Part shown: piece by piece, positions 26,023-35,328 of the stretch
Position numbering within the stretch: the stretch's first letter is position 1
Layout: the number at the start of each line of letters is the position of its first letter
From: Candidatus Desulfosporosinus nitrosoreducens
GTDB taxonomy: Bacteria; Bacillota; Desulfitobacteriia; Desulfitobacteriales; Desulfitobacteriaceae
Assembly: GCF_030954495.1 (NCBI RefSeq)
Contig: NZ_JAVHUW010000051.1
Coordinates: 1-64,000 of the forward strand
Direction: 5' to 3'
DNA: 64,000 bases
Program-made: the position numbers and the translations under genes
The notes under the pieces: generated by a model
The model's database searches: none
The model's input: only the letters and a program-made list of their open reading frames with translations
Told to the model about the DNA's origin: nothing

Positions 26023-27000
26023 TTGACTCAAAACAAACAGCCATCTCCATTGGATATCTGGTGGATCGCCCTTGGAGCAGCTATGTGGGGACTTGATGGT
26101 GTCTTTATCGTAACACTACTGCACTATGTGACATCCTCCCAGATTGTCTGGATGGAACACGTATTACTCTTTCTCTTCGCTTTCCCGGTACTTCTCTGGA
26201 AGCGCCATGAGCTCAAGCAACTAAAACTTAATGACTGGTTGGCCGTCCTATTCATAGGCTGGGGAGGATCAGCTTTAGCCTCGGTCCTATTTACAGCCGG
26301 ATTTACTTACGGCAACCCAAATGTTGTGCTTATCTTACAAAAAATCCAGCCCATTTTTGCCGTACTCCTCGCCACATTGATCCTAAAGGAGCATTTACGG
26401 AAAAACTACTGGAAATTATTCTTTGTCGCACTCATCGGGGCCTACCTGCTTACCTTCGGGCTGCACATTCCTTCAACTGCCGGGAGCACTTCACAACTCA
26501 TCGGATCATTGTTTGCCATCGGAGCCGCTGCACTTTGGGGAGGCTCCACCGTGATGGGCAAACACCTCGCCGGCAAGGTATCTTTTACTACGTTAACTGC
26601 TCTTCGCTTCGCGGTTGCCCTGCCCCTGTTGACCGTCATTGTCCTGGCACAACACCCAAACTGGCAAACCATCGGCAAAGCCCTTAGTTTGTCACCCGTT
26701 TGGGCAAACCTTCTATTTCAAACCGTCGTGCCCAGCCTTATAAGTCTATTGCTTTATTACCATGGGTTAGATGGAGTGAAGGCATCTCACGCCACTATTG
26801 CTGAACTTGCCTTCCCAGCATCAGGCTTGCTTCTTAACTGGCTAATATTGCGCCAGACCATTGACCTTGGGCAATGGCTTGGCTTTGCGGTTGTCTGGCT
26901 GGCTGTACTACAGTTATCTAAACTAAACAGCAAACCGGATAAAATAGCACTGTCCCTTGAATCGTCGTCTCCTCAACAAGCCGATTTGGCTAGTAAATAA
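26023..27000 (+). CDS. impX: EamA/DMT-family transporter, probable riboflavin importer (ImpX type)
   Basis: A 325-residue membrane protein with about ten hydrophobic segments and two EamA repeats (residues about 12-150 and 165-300). Placement directly behind an FMN riboswitch points to flavin uptake. ImpX, a DMT-type protein under RFN control reported for Desulfitobacterium and Fusobacterium, is the closest named match (from memory). The start is taken as TTG 26023, preceded by GGAGGG at 7 bases. An upstream ATG lies inside the riboswitch terminator region. Monocistronic, closed by the hairpin at 27153. Confidence 0.8.
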   Translation: MTQNKQPSPLDIWWIALGAAMWGLDGVFIVTLLHYVTSSQIVWMEHVLLFLFAFPVLLWKRHELKQLKLNDWLAVLFIGWGGSALASVLFTAGFTYGNPNVVLILQKIQPIFAVLLATLILKEHLRKNYWKLFFVALIGAYLLTFGLHIPSTAGSTSQLIGSLFAIGAAALWGGSTVMGKHLAGKVSFTTLTALRFAVALPLLTVIVLAQHPNWQTIGKALSLSPVWANLLFQTVVPSLISLLLYYHGLDGVKASHATIAELAFPASGLLLNWLILRQTIDLGQWLGFAVVWLAVLQLSKLNSKPDKIALSLESSSPQQADLASK

Positions 27001-27152
27001 GCTTACAGGCCTAAAGTGTCACCGTCATTATTCAGATATTTACCTCAATCCATATTAAAATATTTGTTCCAGCTTGAGCCTTCTTTACACGTTCAACTTT
27101 TATTGTTCTACCCACACTACGTAGTCCTTGGTGGTAAAATATTGAATGATTT

Positions 27153-27183
27153 AAAAAATGACCAGAACGCCTGGTCATTTTTT
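27153..27183. terminator. bidirectional terminator
   Basis: AAAAAATGACCAG (27153-27165) and CTGGTCATTTTTT (27171-27183) form a perfect 13-bp stem with a 5-base loop and A/T flanks on both sides. It serves both the plus-strand transporter and the convergent minus-strand lipoprotein gene. Confidence 0.85.
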
Positions 27184-27192
27184 AATCTACCT

Positions 27193-28281
27193 TTATTTAA
27201 GTTTGATCAGATAAAGCTCATTTGTACCTGATTTCATAACTGCAAGACTATAGCCCGTGGCATCATTAGGCAGCTCATATACCCAATTGCCGTTCTCTTT
27301 AATGGAGGGAGCTAATTTTCTATAGTCCAGATAATTGTCAATTGCGCCAACAGTCTTATCATAGGTTTTGAATTCCCGCTCTTTGTTGTCAATCATGAGT
27401 AAATCCGGTTCCATAGTGATCGCTTTATTGGTTATATTGGTAAGATCAGCATTGACGACAACAAACTTCGTCCCATCTTTCGCATTAACGGGAGAGCCAG
27501 ATTGAGGGGTAAGAGTCTGTTTTTCTTCCGCACTGTTAATTTTAAGTTTGATGGTGGCAAGTACTATTTCATCGCCGATTGTTTTGTTGACAATAGTCGC
27601 GTTATCCTTTTTAGCTTGCTCCATAAAGGTTGGATCCTGTGAAGAATTGTCGCTGGCAGACTTAAAAGAATTACTGATCTCTTTGCCGACAGAAATGAAA
27701 TTAGACGTAAAGACATCCAACAATTCATCGCTTGGATTATCAATATACCATTTGTTATCTGCCTTGACCAAATTAAAGTCCACTGTTTTTTCAGTAAAGG
27801 ATTCTTGAACATTTGTCTTTTGTTTGTTCATGGAATTCATAAACAATTGGTTCATATCGTCGTCTTTCATTTGAACACCGGTAAAAGCTAAAGACATAAC
27901 TTGAGAGAAAGCATCGCCAATCGTCGCCTTAAGGAGCGGGCTGCCATTGACATATTTAAAGTCAACAGGAACCGTAGCTTTGTCACCATCAATTTTCGGT
28001 TCTTTGATGGTGTATGTTATTTTAGCTGCATTCTCTTTGAAATAATCCAGAAAATACTTTTCATACTGATCTGCTTCTTTATCTCCGCCTTTTGTAATGT
28101 CTGTGATTTTCGCTTTGCTATTGGCATTCGCAGGGTTTACTAATGTCGCCATTTGGGCTAAATCAAACTTCTTCCCAGCATCAATAAAGTCTGATACGGT
28201 TTTGTCCGGCTTAGCAGCACTCGAACAGCCGGAAACAAAGAGTAAACCAATGATAGCCAGGATACTAATGAATTTTTTCAA
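27193..28281 (-). CDS. lipoprotein with C-terminal DUF4352-like immunoglobulin domain
   Basis: A 362-residue secreted lipoprotein. The signal peptide is LKKFISILAIIGLLFVSGC, with lipobox VSGC. The N-terminal part (30-210) is a lysine- and aspartate-rich domain resembling DUF5105-type Gram-positive lipoproteins. The C-terminal part (about 245-360; FVVVNADLTNITN, MIDNKEREFKTYD) resembles DUF4352/telomeric-repeat-factor-like Ig domains. The start is TTG 28281, with GAGGAG 9 bases before it; using upstream ATGs would place a charged stretch ahead of the signal. Function is unknown. Confidence 0.78.
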   Translation of the reverse strand: MKKFISILAIIGLLFVSGCSSAAKPDKTVSDFIDAGKKFDLAQMATLVNPANANSKAKITDITKGGDKEADQYEKYFLDYFKENAAKITYTIKEPKIDGDKATVPVDFKYVNGSPLLKATIGDAFSQVMSLAFTGVQMKDDDMNQLFMNSMNKQKTNVQESFTEKTVDFNLVKADNKWYIDNPSDELLDVFTSNFISVGKEISNSFKSASDNSSQDPTFMEQAKKDNATIVNKTIGDEIVLATIKLKINSAEEKQTLTPQSGSPVNAKDGTKFVVVNADLTNITNKAITMEPDLLMIDNKEREFKTYDKTVGAIDNYLDYRKLAPSIKENGNWVYELPNDATGYSLAVMKSGTNELYLIKLK

Positions 28282-28653
28282 TCCTCCACACTCCTCTTTA
28301 TTTATATAATTTATATATAATTTATATATAGATAAGCTTAAGTTTAACATGATTACAAAATCGGCCTATTCCATTTTAAGAATAATTAATTTATCGATTG
28401 ATTCTGTACCAGGAAAAGATGTAATTATGCATAGGACACCTTACCTTCTTCTACCGCTCCATGGCTTATTGAGTAAGATAGTTGTTAGGTTTATCATAGC
28501 GGCTATTTCTTCTTGAGCTTAGCAAGGGGTGTGGTGGCGGTGACAGCAGATTGGGATAGCAGAAGGCAGGAACATGCTGATTCGAGAAAATCTTACTGAA
28601 ATAAGAACATTTTCTCAAGTCACTCAGCGAGAGAAATCTCAGTTTTAAAACAA
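28282..28653. other. intergenic stretch, promoter region of the lipoprotein gene
   Basis: An AT-only run with a repeated AATTTATATAT unit at about 28302-28332 probably holds the lipoprotein promoter. The rest, to 28653, shows no gene or RNA I can recognise. Confidence 0.35.
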
Positions 28654-29496
28654 TTAAAATTCCAAAGTCAAACCTGCGCTAGCCCATTTAAACTGGGCTG
28701 GAAATTCCAGAGATAAACGGCTGGCCATTTGCAGTCCAGTACAATGGTTGGGGGCGATGACTTCCAAATTTAGCGTTTTTAGATAGGCGATCGTCTTTTC
28801 TTTTTGTTCCGGACTGGCCGGTCCAAGGTGAGTTCCTCCAATAATGGCTCGAACCTTATCAATTCCAGTCACTTTTTTAGCATGTTCAATAATATTTACT
28901 AGTCCGGCATGGGCACAACCAAAAAAGATCACTAATCCCTTGTCACTTTCATAGAACAAACTAACATCGTCTGGCAGTAGATCCTGAACGAACTGCGAGC
29001 CATCCTTCCTGACCAATCGTTCATCGATACGCTCAAAATCTGTCTTTCGGGGGACCTCCCCACTCAACCACAATCCTGGTCGTATTTTCACAGGGTCCCG
29101 CTGCCAAATAAAGTTTGACCCGGCGCTTTCAAGCTGCTCTTGCCTAAATGGTACACCTAAATAATGTTGTTCACCTGGGCCACTGCTGAAACCACTTCCG
29201 TAGTGGCTCATAAACAAATTTGGATGAGCATAAACCAGAATTGCCCCTTTACTCTTGAGAAATTCCATTAAACCTCCGGTATGATCATAATGCCCATGGC
29301 TTAATACCAGTTTATCAACCTGACGAAGATCAATTCCCAGCGCTCTGGCATTTTTTACGATGTTACCCTGTTCACCAGTATCTAATAAGATACGTTCATC
29401 ACCGAAATCAAGAAGCATCGACAGCCCCCATTCGGCAACTACACCATTTGTAACTCCTACCGTGTTTTCTACTAAAATAGTTACTTTTAAACTCAC
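28654..29496 (-). CDS. MBL-fold metallo-hydrolase (dihydropterin-methyl-RFA-P synthase-like family)
   Basis: A 280-residue metallo-beta-lactamase-fold protein. The metal motif is LSHGHYDHTGG at about residues 64-74, with later ligands in FFGCAHAG, GGTHL and APNHCTG. This arrangement is typical of the group annotated as 7,8-dihydropterin-6-methyl-4-(beta-D-ribofuranosyl)aminobenzene-5'-phosphate synthase-like proteins in non-methanogens, where the true activity is unknown. Start is GTG 29496 after a G-rich ribosome binding site. It is isolated from neighbours. Confidence 0.8.
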   Translation of the reverse strand: MSLKVTILVENTVGVTNGVVAEWGLSMLLDFGDERILLDTGEQGNIVKNARALGIDLRQVDKLVLSHGHYDHTGGLMEFLKSKGAILVYAHPNLFMSHYGSGFSSGPGEQHYLGVPFRQEQLESAGSNFIWQRDPVKIRPGLWLSGEVPRKTDFERIDERLVRKDGSQFVQDLLPDDVSLFYESDKGLVIFFGCAHAGLVNIIEHAKKVTGIDKVRAIIGGTHLGPASPEQKEKTIAYLKTLNLEVIAPNHCTGLQMASRLSLEFPAQFKWASAGLTLEF

Positions 29497-29905
29497 ATCT
29501 AACCCCCCATTTCTTGAATTCTTGGAATTTATAAATTTAGCAAAAGCCTTTCTAGGCCAAAATATAGCCTTAAAGATAGCCTCTCAGTCTGAACAAACTA
29601 ATGTACATCTAATTTACTTAGGGTTAGTAACAAACTGACAAAGTGATTTGAGATTATGTAATTTAAAAATCCCTCTCCTTATACCAATTCCACTATTATC
29701 TGAGATTTCCTTCTCAAATGACCTAAAAAACACATATCTGGAAACGCCTAAAACGTCTTTCCCCTCAGTTATTGGATAAAGCAAATCTCTAAGTTCAGAA
29801 AACACACCACACATAAATTGCTGTTCGCAATATAGATATCCCCTAACAAATAACAAATTTAAGAAAAAACAAGCAGCTTATTTTTATGAAACATTGTAAA
29901 TAAAG

Positions 29906-30451
29906 TTACAATGTTTTTGCATACAGAGAATGTTCCATATCCTTCCCGTTGTAGTGCTTAATAAAGACGGATTGCTTTATAAACCTGGCTTTTTCTGCGA
30001 CTTTAATTGAAGTGATGTTGTCTGTCTTGATTTGGGCATAAACAATACCCAGCCCCATGTTGGCAAAAGCATACTCCGTAAGGGCCTGAACTCCTTCCAG
30101 AGCATATCCGTTATGCTGATATTGGTTTTTTAACATATAGCAAACTTCAAAAGCAATTTGGTTGTCGCGGCTAAAGCGATGCAATCCCATCTGTCCGACA
30201 AAGGCTGAACTATCTTTTTCAATGGCGGCAAAATAGCCAACACCATCCTGTCGATAATACGACAATTGATTTTTTATCCAATTACTGATCAATTGATCTG
30301 AAAAAGTATGTTCCCAAGCGTACATTACTTTGGGATCAGACAGCATTGCTTTTAGTTCTTCAAAATCCCCTTCGTTTATTTTGCGGTATCGCAAGCGTTG
30401 ACTTTCTAAAATCCATTCATCTGCAGCAAAGGATGTTATAGTACTTTTCAT
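29906..30451 (-). CDS. GNAT-family N-acetyltransferase (RimJ/RimL type)
   Basis: A 181-residue acetyltransferase. It has the RimJ/L opening LESQRLRYRKINEGDFEEL, the AFEVCYMLKNQYQHNGYALEG acetyl-CoA loop region (residues about 100-120) and IKVAEKARF near the end. It acetylates an amino group on a protein or small molecule; the target is unknown. ATG 30451 has AAGGAG at 7 bases. It is monocistronic. Confidence 0.82.
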   Translation of the reverse strand: MKSTITSFAADEWILESQRLRYRKINEGDFEELKAMLSDPKVMYAWEHTFSDQLISNWIKNQLSYYRQDGVGYFAAIEKDSSAFVGQMGLHRFSRDNQIAFEVCYMLKNQYQHNGYALEGVQALTEYAFANMGLGIVYAQIKTDNITSIKVAEKARFIKQSVFIKHYNGKDMEHSLYAKTL

Positions 30452-30596
30452 GTATATGCTCCTTATTATGTGCTGAATGCAAAGCACGAAATAATAAAAA
30501 TTCATCTCATGATATTCAATTGTACGAAATGCCTTAGTTGCTGGTGATATCCCAATTCATTTATCAACCCTTGGCATCAGCAGCACTGTCTCCACA

Positions 30597-30650
30597 TGCC
30601 TTGAAGGGCCAAAAAGATGCCGATTGAACCCGGTGGGGCCTTGGCGGCAG
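30597..30650 (-). repeat. terminator-like dispersed repeat, copy R1
   Basis: It shares TGCCTTGA, CAAAAAGATGCCG and GGGCCTTGGCGGCA blocks with 41714-41768. On the minus strand the TGCCG/CGGCA stem is followed by TCTTTTT, as in an intrinsic terminator. Confidence 0.6.
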
Positions 30651-30660
30651 AATACTATTT

Positions 30661-30762
30661 GTTCTGGGTATTTATAAAAGGCTGATTGAAAAAGTCATCG
30701 TTTACGAAAATGAATTCCCCGTCGAATTCAAGTCCGGCGTGACTGTGAAGGTAAAGGATTAA
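30661..30762 (+). pseudogene. large serine recombinase, C-terminal remnant
   Basis: A 33-codon frame ends RLIEKVIVYENEFPVEFKSG and VTVKVKD, followed by TAA. IEKV.VY..E..VEFKSG.TV is the usual ending of resolvase/invertase-type large serine recombinases carried by clostridial transposons and phages (family resemblance from memory). No upstream part of the gene is left. Confidence 0.6.
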
Positions 30763-30928
30763 AAGCAAAAACAAACAAGGCACTCTACACAATCTGGCAC
30801 AGGGTGTCTTGCTGTTCTTGACAAAGGCTAACCTCGCGCAATATTAACTTTTGCATCGTTTTGCCTTTATAATCCGGTTATTCCGAACGTGCAGCATAAA
30901 ATTTTTTTCTTCAGCATAAACAAGCATA

Positions 30929-31261
30929 TCATAACTCCGTATATTTTTCTTTTTTGCCAAAAGCTTTTTCAACAGGATACTTTTTATTATTAGCACTGAG
31001 TTTGTCCATAATAATTTCATCCAGATTCAAGCCAACTGTCTCGGCAAATAATATTGAATATATTAGAACATCTGCAAGTTCTTCTTGAATACTGGACATA
31101 CGTTTAGCAACCGCTTCTTCAGATGATGACCATTGAAAGTTCTCCAATAGTTCTGCAACTTCCAGAGAAATAGATATTGCTAAATCTTTAGGATTATGAA
31201 ATTGCTTCCATCCCCGTTCATCACGAAATTTCAAAATTTCCTTAATAATTCTATCATCCAT
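30929..31261 (-). CDS. MazG-like nucleotide pyrophosphohydrolase
   Basis: A 110-residue all-alpha NTP-PPase. The metal-binding motif of the MazG/RS21-C6 group is present as LEVAELLENFQW and ELADVLIYSILFAE (ExxE and ExxD). It would hydrolyse non-canonical or dNTPs to monophosphates as house-cleaning. Start ATG 31261 is preceded by GGGAGG at 6 bases. It stands alone. Confidence 0.85.
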   Translation of the reverse strand: MDDRIIKEILKFRDERGWKQFHNPKDLAISISLEVAELLENFQWSSSEEAVAKRMSSIQEELADVLIYSILFAETVGLNLDEIIMDKLSANNKKYPVEKAFGKKEKYTEL

Positions 31262-31661
31262 TTTATACCTCCCCATACTATGATCGATACATCATAAAGA
31301 CGCTATCCCTGCCGCAATATTAACAATATCGTTTATTGTGACCCTCTTTGTCTTACTCCATAGTCTTGTCTTTTTACAATCATCTTTCTATGAAAAGCTC
31401 TTACATCATCACAATCCTGACATTCCTCTATAAATATATCCCATAACTGAGCGCAAGTTTGAATACCCACTTTCAAGATTTTCAAAATCAAATATTAGAA
31501 TTAATATTCGTCTAGCGCAACCATATTATAGCATTTTGGTTTTTAATGAGAAAGCTGGATATTATTATATTGCTAAACGGGGAACTAATATATGGGTATG
31601 CAAACGTGCTATAATAAAATCTAAGATCTCATTATGTTTTTCGTAGAAAGGAGAGAATTTA
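31262..31661. other. divergent intergenic region, no recognised gene
   Basis: 400 bases between the MazG-like gene and the aldolase gene. A roughly 70-codon plus-strand open stretch without a start (ending near 31639) is AT-rich and unlike anything I know. Promoters for both neighbours should be here, but none stands out. Confidence 0.3.
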
Positions 31662-32549
31662 ATGAATAAGGTGCAAATGGATCGAATCCATACAGGAAAA
31701 GGCTTTATCGCGGCCTTAGATCAGAGTGGCGGAAGTACTCCGAAAGCACTTCTTCAATATGGAATTAAGGAAGACAGCTATTCCAATGAAGAAGAAATGT
31801 TTAATTTGGTGCATGACATGAGAAAACGGATTATAACAAGTCCTGCATTTACTTCCGAGTACATTTTGGGCGCCATTTTATTTGAGAACACAATGGACCG
31901 CACCATTAACGAGCAATTTACTGCTGATTACCTTTGGGAGAAGAAGGGCATCGTTCCTTTTTTAAAGGTTGACAAAGGACTGGCCGCTATTGAAAATGGT
32001 GTTCAACTTATGAAGCCAATCCCGGATTTAGACAATCTTTTAAAACGGGCTGTTGAAAAGAACATTTTCGGAACCAAAATGCGCTCTGTTATTAAAGATG
32101 CCAACTATGAAGGCATAAAAAAGGTGGTTGAGCAACAATTCGAGCTTGGCAAGCAAATCATTGAGGCCGGGCTGGTTCCAATTATTGAACCTGAGGTGGA
32201 TATTCATAGCCTGAATAAGGAAGAATCCGAAAAAATATTGAAGCATGAAATCTTCAATCAATTATCCAGCCTTAGACAAAGCGAAAAAGTCATGCTTAAG
32301 CTATCCATACCCACAAAAGAAAATTTCTTTAGCGATTTAGCGAGTAATCCTCATATTGCACGGGTCGTCGCTTTGTCCGGAGGATATACTCAAATTGAAG
32401 CCAATGAAAAGTTATCACGTAATCAAGGATTGATCGCCAGCTTTTCGCGTGCTCTATCGCAAGGCTTGACAGCTCAGCAAACAGATGAAGAATTTAATGC
32501 GACATTGTCAAGCTCCATTAAAGCTATTTATGCAGCATCAATTACATAA
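31662..32549 (+). CDS. fda: fructose-bisphosphate aldolase, class I
   Basis: A 295-residue Schiff-base aldolase of the bacterial class I (Staphylococcus FdaB-like) type, interconverting fructose-1,6-bisphosphate with two triose phosphates. The signatures are [16 protein letters not shown] at the N-terminus, [10 protein letters not shown] and the lysine segment [10 protein letters not shown] near residue 205. Its length equals that of the family. AAAGGAGAG precedes the ATG. It is monocistronic, with a shared terminator at 32726-32767. Confidence 0.92.
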   Translation: MNKVQMDRIHTGKGFIAALDQSGGSTPKALLQYGIKEDSYSNEEEMFNLVHDMRKRIITSPAFTSEYILGAILFENTMDRTINEQFTADYLWEKKGIVPFLKVDKGLAAIENGVQLMKPIPDLDNLLKRAVEKNIFGTKMRSVIKDANYEGIKKVVEQQFELGKQIIEAGLVPIIEPEVDIHSLNKEESEKILKHEIFNQLSSLRQSEKVMLKLSIPTKENFFSDLASNPHIARVVALSGGYTQIEANEKLSRNQGLIASFSRALSQGLTAQQTDEEFNATLSSSIKAIYAASIT

Positions 32550-32595
32550 TAATTTTACAACACTTTATGCCCGTATAAACTGCAAACTACTTCTG

Positions 32596-32641
32596 AATGC
32601 CTTGATGATAAAAAATTGAATGCCTTGATGATAAAAAATAT
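32596..32641. repeat. 23-bp tandem duplication
   Basis: GAATGCCTTGATGATAAAAA is present twice in direct tandem with a 23-base period, downstream of the aldolase gene. Confidence 0.7.
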
Positions 32642-32725
32642 CGTATAACGCTGGTATCCCCTTGGCGGCGGGGAGAGATATAACAAAACCAGGCAACTTA
32701 AGGGTATAAGACATATTTGATAAGC

Positions 32726-32767
32726 AAAAAACAGGAGCAGAGGTTCATCACCAGCTCCTGTTTTTTT
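32726..32767. terminator. bidirectional terminator
   Basis: AAAAACAGGAGC and GCTCCTGTTTTT are arms around a loop of about 18 bases, with T tracts on both strands. It separates the convergent aldolase and PaaX-type genes. Confidence 0.75.
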
Positions 32768-32795
32768 GTTGTTAAAAATAGATTGTCTTGTCTTC

Positions 32796-33614
32796 TTAAT
32801 AGGACGCAGCATCTAGATCAACTGGAACAACTAAAGATAATAGCTTGTAATCGCTTTTAAGCAGTTGGGCCAGCTGGTCAACGTGCTGATGATACAAATT
32901 ACGAGCAGTTTGCATCATCCAATTATCCGGTAAAAATTCTTTGGGTAAGAACGGATCTTCCAACAGGATTTCACCGAATATTTCTCCTAGCTCTAGAATT
33001 TTCAGCAAAGTATTCCATGGTGTTGCATTAGTTTGGTCTTTGTTATTCGATGAAAATTCACTGATTTTAGAATTGACTAATTCAATGAATTTATAATACT
33101 TGTTGTTAATTTCATCAATGTGCCATATTTGATCAACTTGAGAATTGGTGATTAATCCATAGTCAAACTCACCATTTACTATACGGACCCATTCATCCAA
33201 TCCATATTGAGTAATTGCATCCAGCACAGAAGACTTTCGACTATATGGACATACAAATACGCCATCATATAATGGCCCATAGCCAATTTGTGTCAGATCG
33301 CGCCGAAAAGCGTTACGTAATGAACGATATTGTTCCGGTATGCTGAACATAACAAAATGCCAGTGTCCATCCCATTCAGTTAATTTGCTATCAAATTTTA
33401 ATTGAAATCCTTGTATAGTACTTACACCAACATCAGTTAACAGGTGTTTTCCATTCTCTGTTTTTATATATCCCTTTTTCTTTAACGCTGACAATGTATT
33501 ACGAACAACCTGATCGCTCTTTCCACAATCTTTATAAATATGAATAAATTCGGATGTTGAAACTTCGTGCCGGTTTTTTATTATATATAGGATCTGCTTT
33601 TCCAAAGAAAGCAT
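32796..33614 (-). CDS. PaaX-family transcriptional regulator
   Basis: A 272-residue protein. It has a winged-helix N-terminus (SDQVVRNTLSALKKKGYI, residues about 33-50), the PaaX central domain (WHFVMFSIPEQYRSLRNAFR, then LYDGVFVCPYS) and a helical C-terminal domain. PaaX repressors respond to aryl-CoA thioesters such as phenylacetyl-CoA. This homologue is far from any paa genes and is divergent from an MFS gene, its most likely target. GGAGG precedes the ATG. Confidence 0.82.
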   Translation of the reverse strand: MLSLEKQILYIIKNRHEVSTSEFIHIYKDCGKSDQVVRNTLSALKKKGYIKTENGKHLLTDVGVSTIQGFQLKFDSKLTEWDGHWHFVMFSIPEQYRSLRNAFRRDLTQIGYGPLYDGVFVCPYSRKSSVLDAITQYGLDEWVRIVNGEFDYGLITNSQVDQIWHIDEINNKYYKFIELVNSKISEFSSNNKDQTNATPWNTLLKILELGEIFGEILLEDPFLPKEFLPDNWMMQTARNLYHQHVDQLAQLLKSDYKLLSLVVPVDLDAASY

Positions 33615-33914
33615 ATCAATACCTCCATGCGGTTTGATATGAAAATTTACTGGCTAAATTTTTGTTTGCAAAGCATGACTAAAGCCTATTTTATTTTTAT
33701 ATTATATTGCTTCTGTAAATATATAACAAGGATCGCAATATATAATAAAAATATTTACATACGCATTTATTTATGTTATATTCTCCTTGTTAGAAGTCTT
33801 CACCTGCCAGACATTTGGCCTATGCCTGCTATGGTCAGAATGATATCAATAATCACGCTTGAAAAAAGTCTGATTATTCAGTCCACACTGCTACAACTAA
33901 AAGGAGGAATATTT
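33615..33914. other. divergent promoter region between PaaX-type and MFS genes
   Basis: 300 AT-rich bases with several TATAAT-like boxes around 33700-33780 (for example in ATATATAATAAA). No clear palindrome was found. An in-frame extension of the MFS frame covers this stretch but has no ribosome binding site. Confidence 0.35.
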
Positions 33915-35078
33915 TTGAAGAAAATCATGAGTTTATATTTTGCAATCATGTTCATCATCGGAACAGATACTTTTCTGATTTCACCGCTTTTGCCCACATT
34001 GCGTACATCGTTTAATATTAGCGTTGAAACATCAGGTTTGTTGGTTAGCGCTTACGCTATTGGATATGCGGTTTTTGCCTTAATCGCAGGACCGCTGTCA
34101 GATATCTGGAACCGAAAAAAGGTAATGTTATTCGGCATTCTGGGTTTTTCGGTATCGACGTTTTTGTGTGCATTTGCGGTGAATTTTTGGATGATGTTTC
34201 TATTCCGTATGCTTGCAGGTATCTTTGCCGCTTTTACGTCCCCGCAGGTATGGGCAACCATTCCTATCCTGGTTCCAAGCGAAAAGATCACAAAGGCTAT
34301 GGGAATTGCATCAGCCGGATTTGCGGTATCCCAGACACTAGGAGTTCCGATTGGCACATATCTAGCCGCTCATTCATGGAAAACTCCATTTTATATTATA
34401 GGCGGCTGCGCTTTGCTGCTATTTATTCTGATCTTTCTGGTTGTACCTGATTTTAAGCCGACAGTTACAGATAAGCAGTCCTCTATGTTCGGACGTTATG
34501 TTACATTACTTCAAAAAAAGACTGCGCGGATATCTTATCTATCTTACTTTGCCCTTCTGATTGGTGCGTTCGCGGTATTCACATTTGCCAGTACATGGTT
34601 ATCAGATAAATTTAGTCTTTCCGTTTCGGGAATTGGAAACGTGATGGTCTTTGTTGGTCTTGGCAATTTTATCGGCAGCTTCTTAGGGAGCAATATAATA
34701 ATAAAACTTGGACGGCGTAATGCGCTAATATCTGGCACCGCAATAATGGGAGTGCTTTATGTGCTGATCACTTTCTCACCCTCAATCTTGCTGATAAACG
34801 TAGGCTTCTTCTTGATATACCTGGCCTTTGGATCTATTTTCCCAATTGTGATGGCACATCTTCAGTCCCTTACAACGACATCAAGAGGAACAGTTGCAGC
34901 TCTTTCTAACGTCACAAATTATGCTGCAACAACACTCGGTGCCTATCTTGCGGGAATTCTATACGTCCAATTTCGAGGTTTTATTGGAGTGACAGTTTTC
35001 GCAGGAATATGTTGCCTGATATCTATTGAGCTATGGACGAGAAATCAAATGGCTGAAAATCAAAGGCTAAGCAACTAA
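33915..35078 (+). CDS. MFS transporter (drug/arabinose efflux type)
   Basis: A 387-residue, 12-helix transporter with PLSDIWNRKKVM as loop 2-3 motif and the N-terminal DTFLISPLLPTLR common to DHA1-type efflux proteins. The start is TTG 33915, with AAGGAGG 7 bases before; an ATG lies four codons on. The longer upstream open frame runs through the promoter region and is ignored. It is divergent from the PaaX-type gene and probably regulated by it. The substrate is unknown. Confidence 0.82.
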   Translation: MKKIMSLYFAIMFIIGTDTFLISPLLPTLRTSFNISVETSGLLVSAYAIGYAVFALIAGPLSDIWNRKKVMLFGILGFSVSTFLCAFAVNFWMMFLFRMLAGIFAAFTSPQVWATIPILVPSEKITKAMGIASAGFAVSQTLGVPIGTYLAAHSWKTPFYIIGGCALLLFILIFLVVPDFKPTVTDKQSSMFGRYVTLLQKKTARISYLSYFALLIGAFAVFTFASTWLSDKFSLSVSGIGNVMVFVGLGNFIGSFLGSNIIIKLGRRNALISGTAIMGVLYVLITFSPSILLINVGFFLIYLAFGSIFPIVMAHLQSLTTTSRGTVAALSNVTNYAATTLGAYLAGILYVQFRGFIGVTVFAGICCLISIELWTRNQMAENQRLSN

Positions 35079-35191
35079 AGCTCAACAGCTGCGGGAAATA
35101 AAAAAGCGAGCAGTGCGTGTTAAGGTATTCTGCTTCAGGCATTTAAAGTTACAGAAGCTTCTCTATAACTCGTTTCACATATCTATGCAGA

Positions 35192-35223
35192 GAAAAGCAT
35201 GCCAAACAAGGTATGCTTTTCTT
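35192..35223 (+). terminator. terminator after MFS gene
   Basis: GAAAAGCATGCC (35192-35203) pairs with GGTATGCTTTTC (35210-35221), with a G-T wobble and a weak T tail. Confidence 0.6.
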
Positions 35224-35328
35224 GTTGATGAAATGTGGATGGATTTCAAATTTTAGGGCAGCTAGACAAAACCAAAGCATATGTTGTATAATCCAATCAT
35301 CCTATGTTTGGAGGGAGTAAGCTTATAT

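Larger units (their letters stand above)
30452..30928. other. intergenic region with repeat and recombinase debris
   Basis: It holds the terminator-like repeat R1 (30597-30650), a serine recombinase tail (30661-30762) and a long imperfect hairpin CAAGGCACTCT..AGGGTGTCTTG (about 30772-30810). It looks like the scar of a lost mobile element. Confidence 0.5.

Noticed and set aside
29614..29856. 80-codon minus-strand open frame
   Set aside because: No ribosome binding site and no recognisable motif. The composition looks like chance in AT-rich DNA.
33627..33914. Longer N-terminus of the MFS gene
   Set aside because: The extension has no ribosome binding site and runs through the divergent promoter region. 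A strong AAGGAGG sets the TTG start at 33915.
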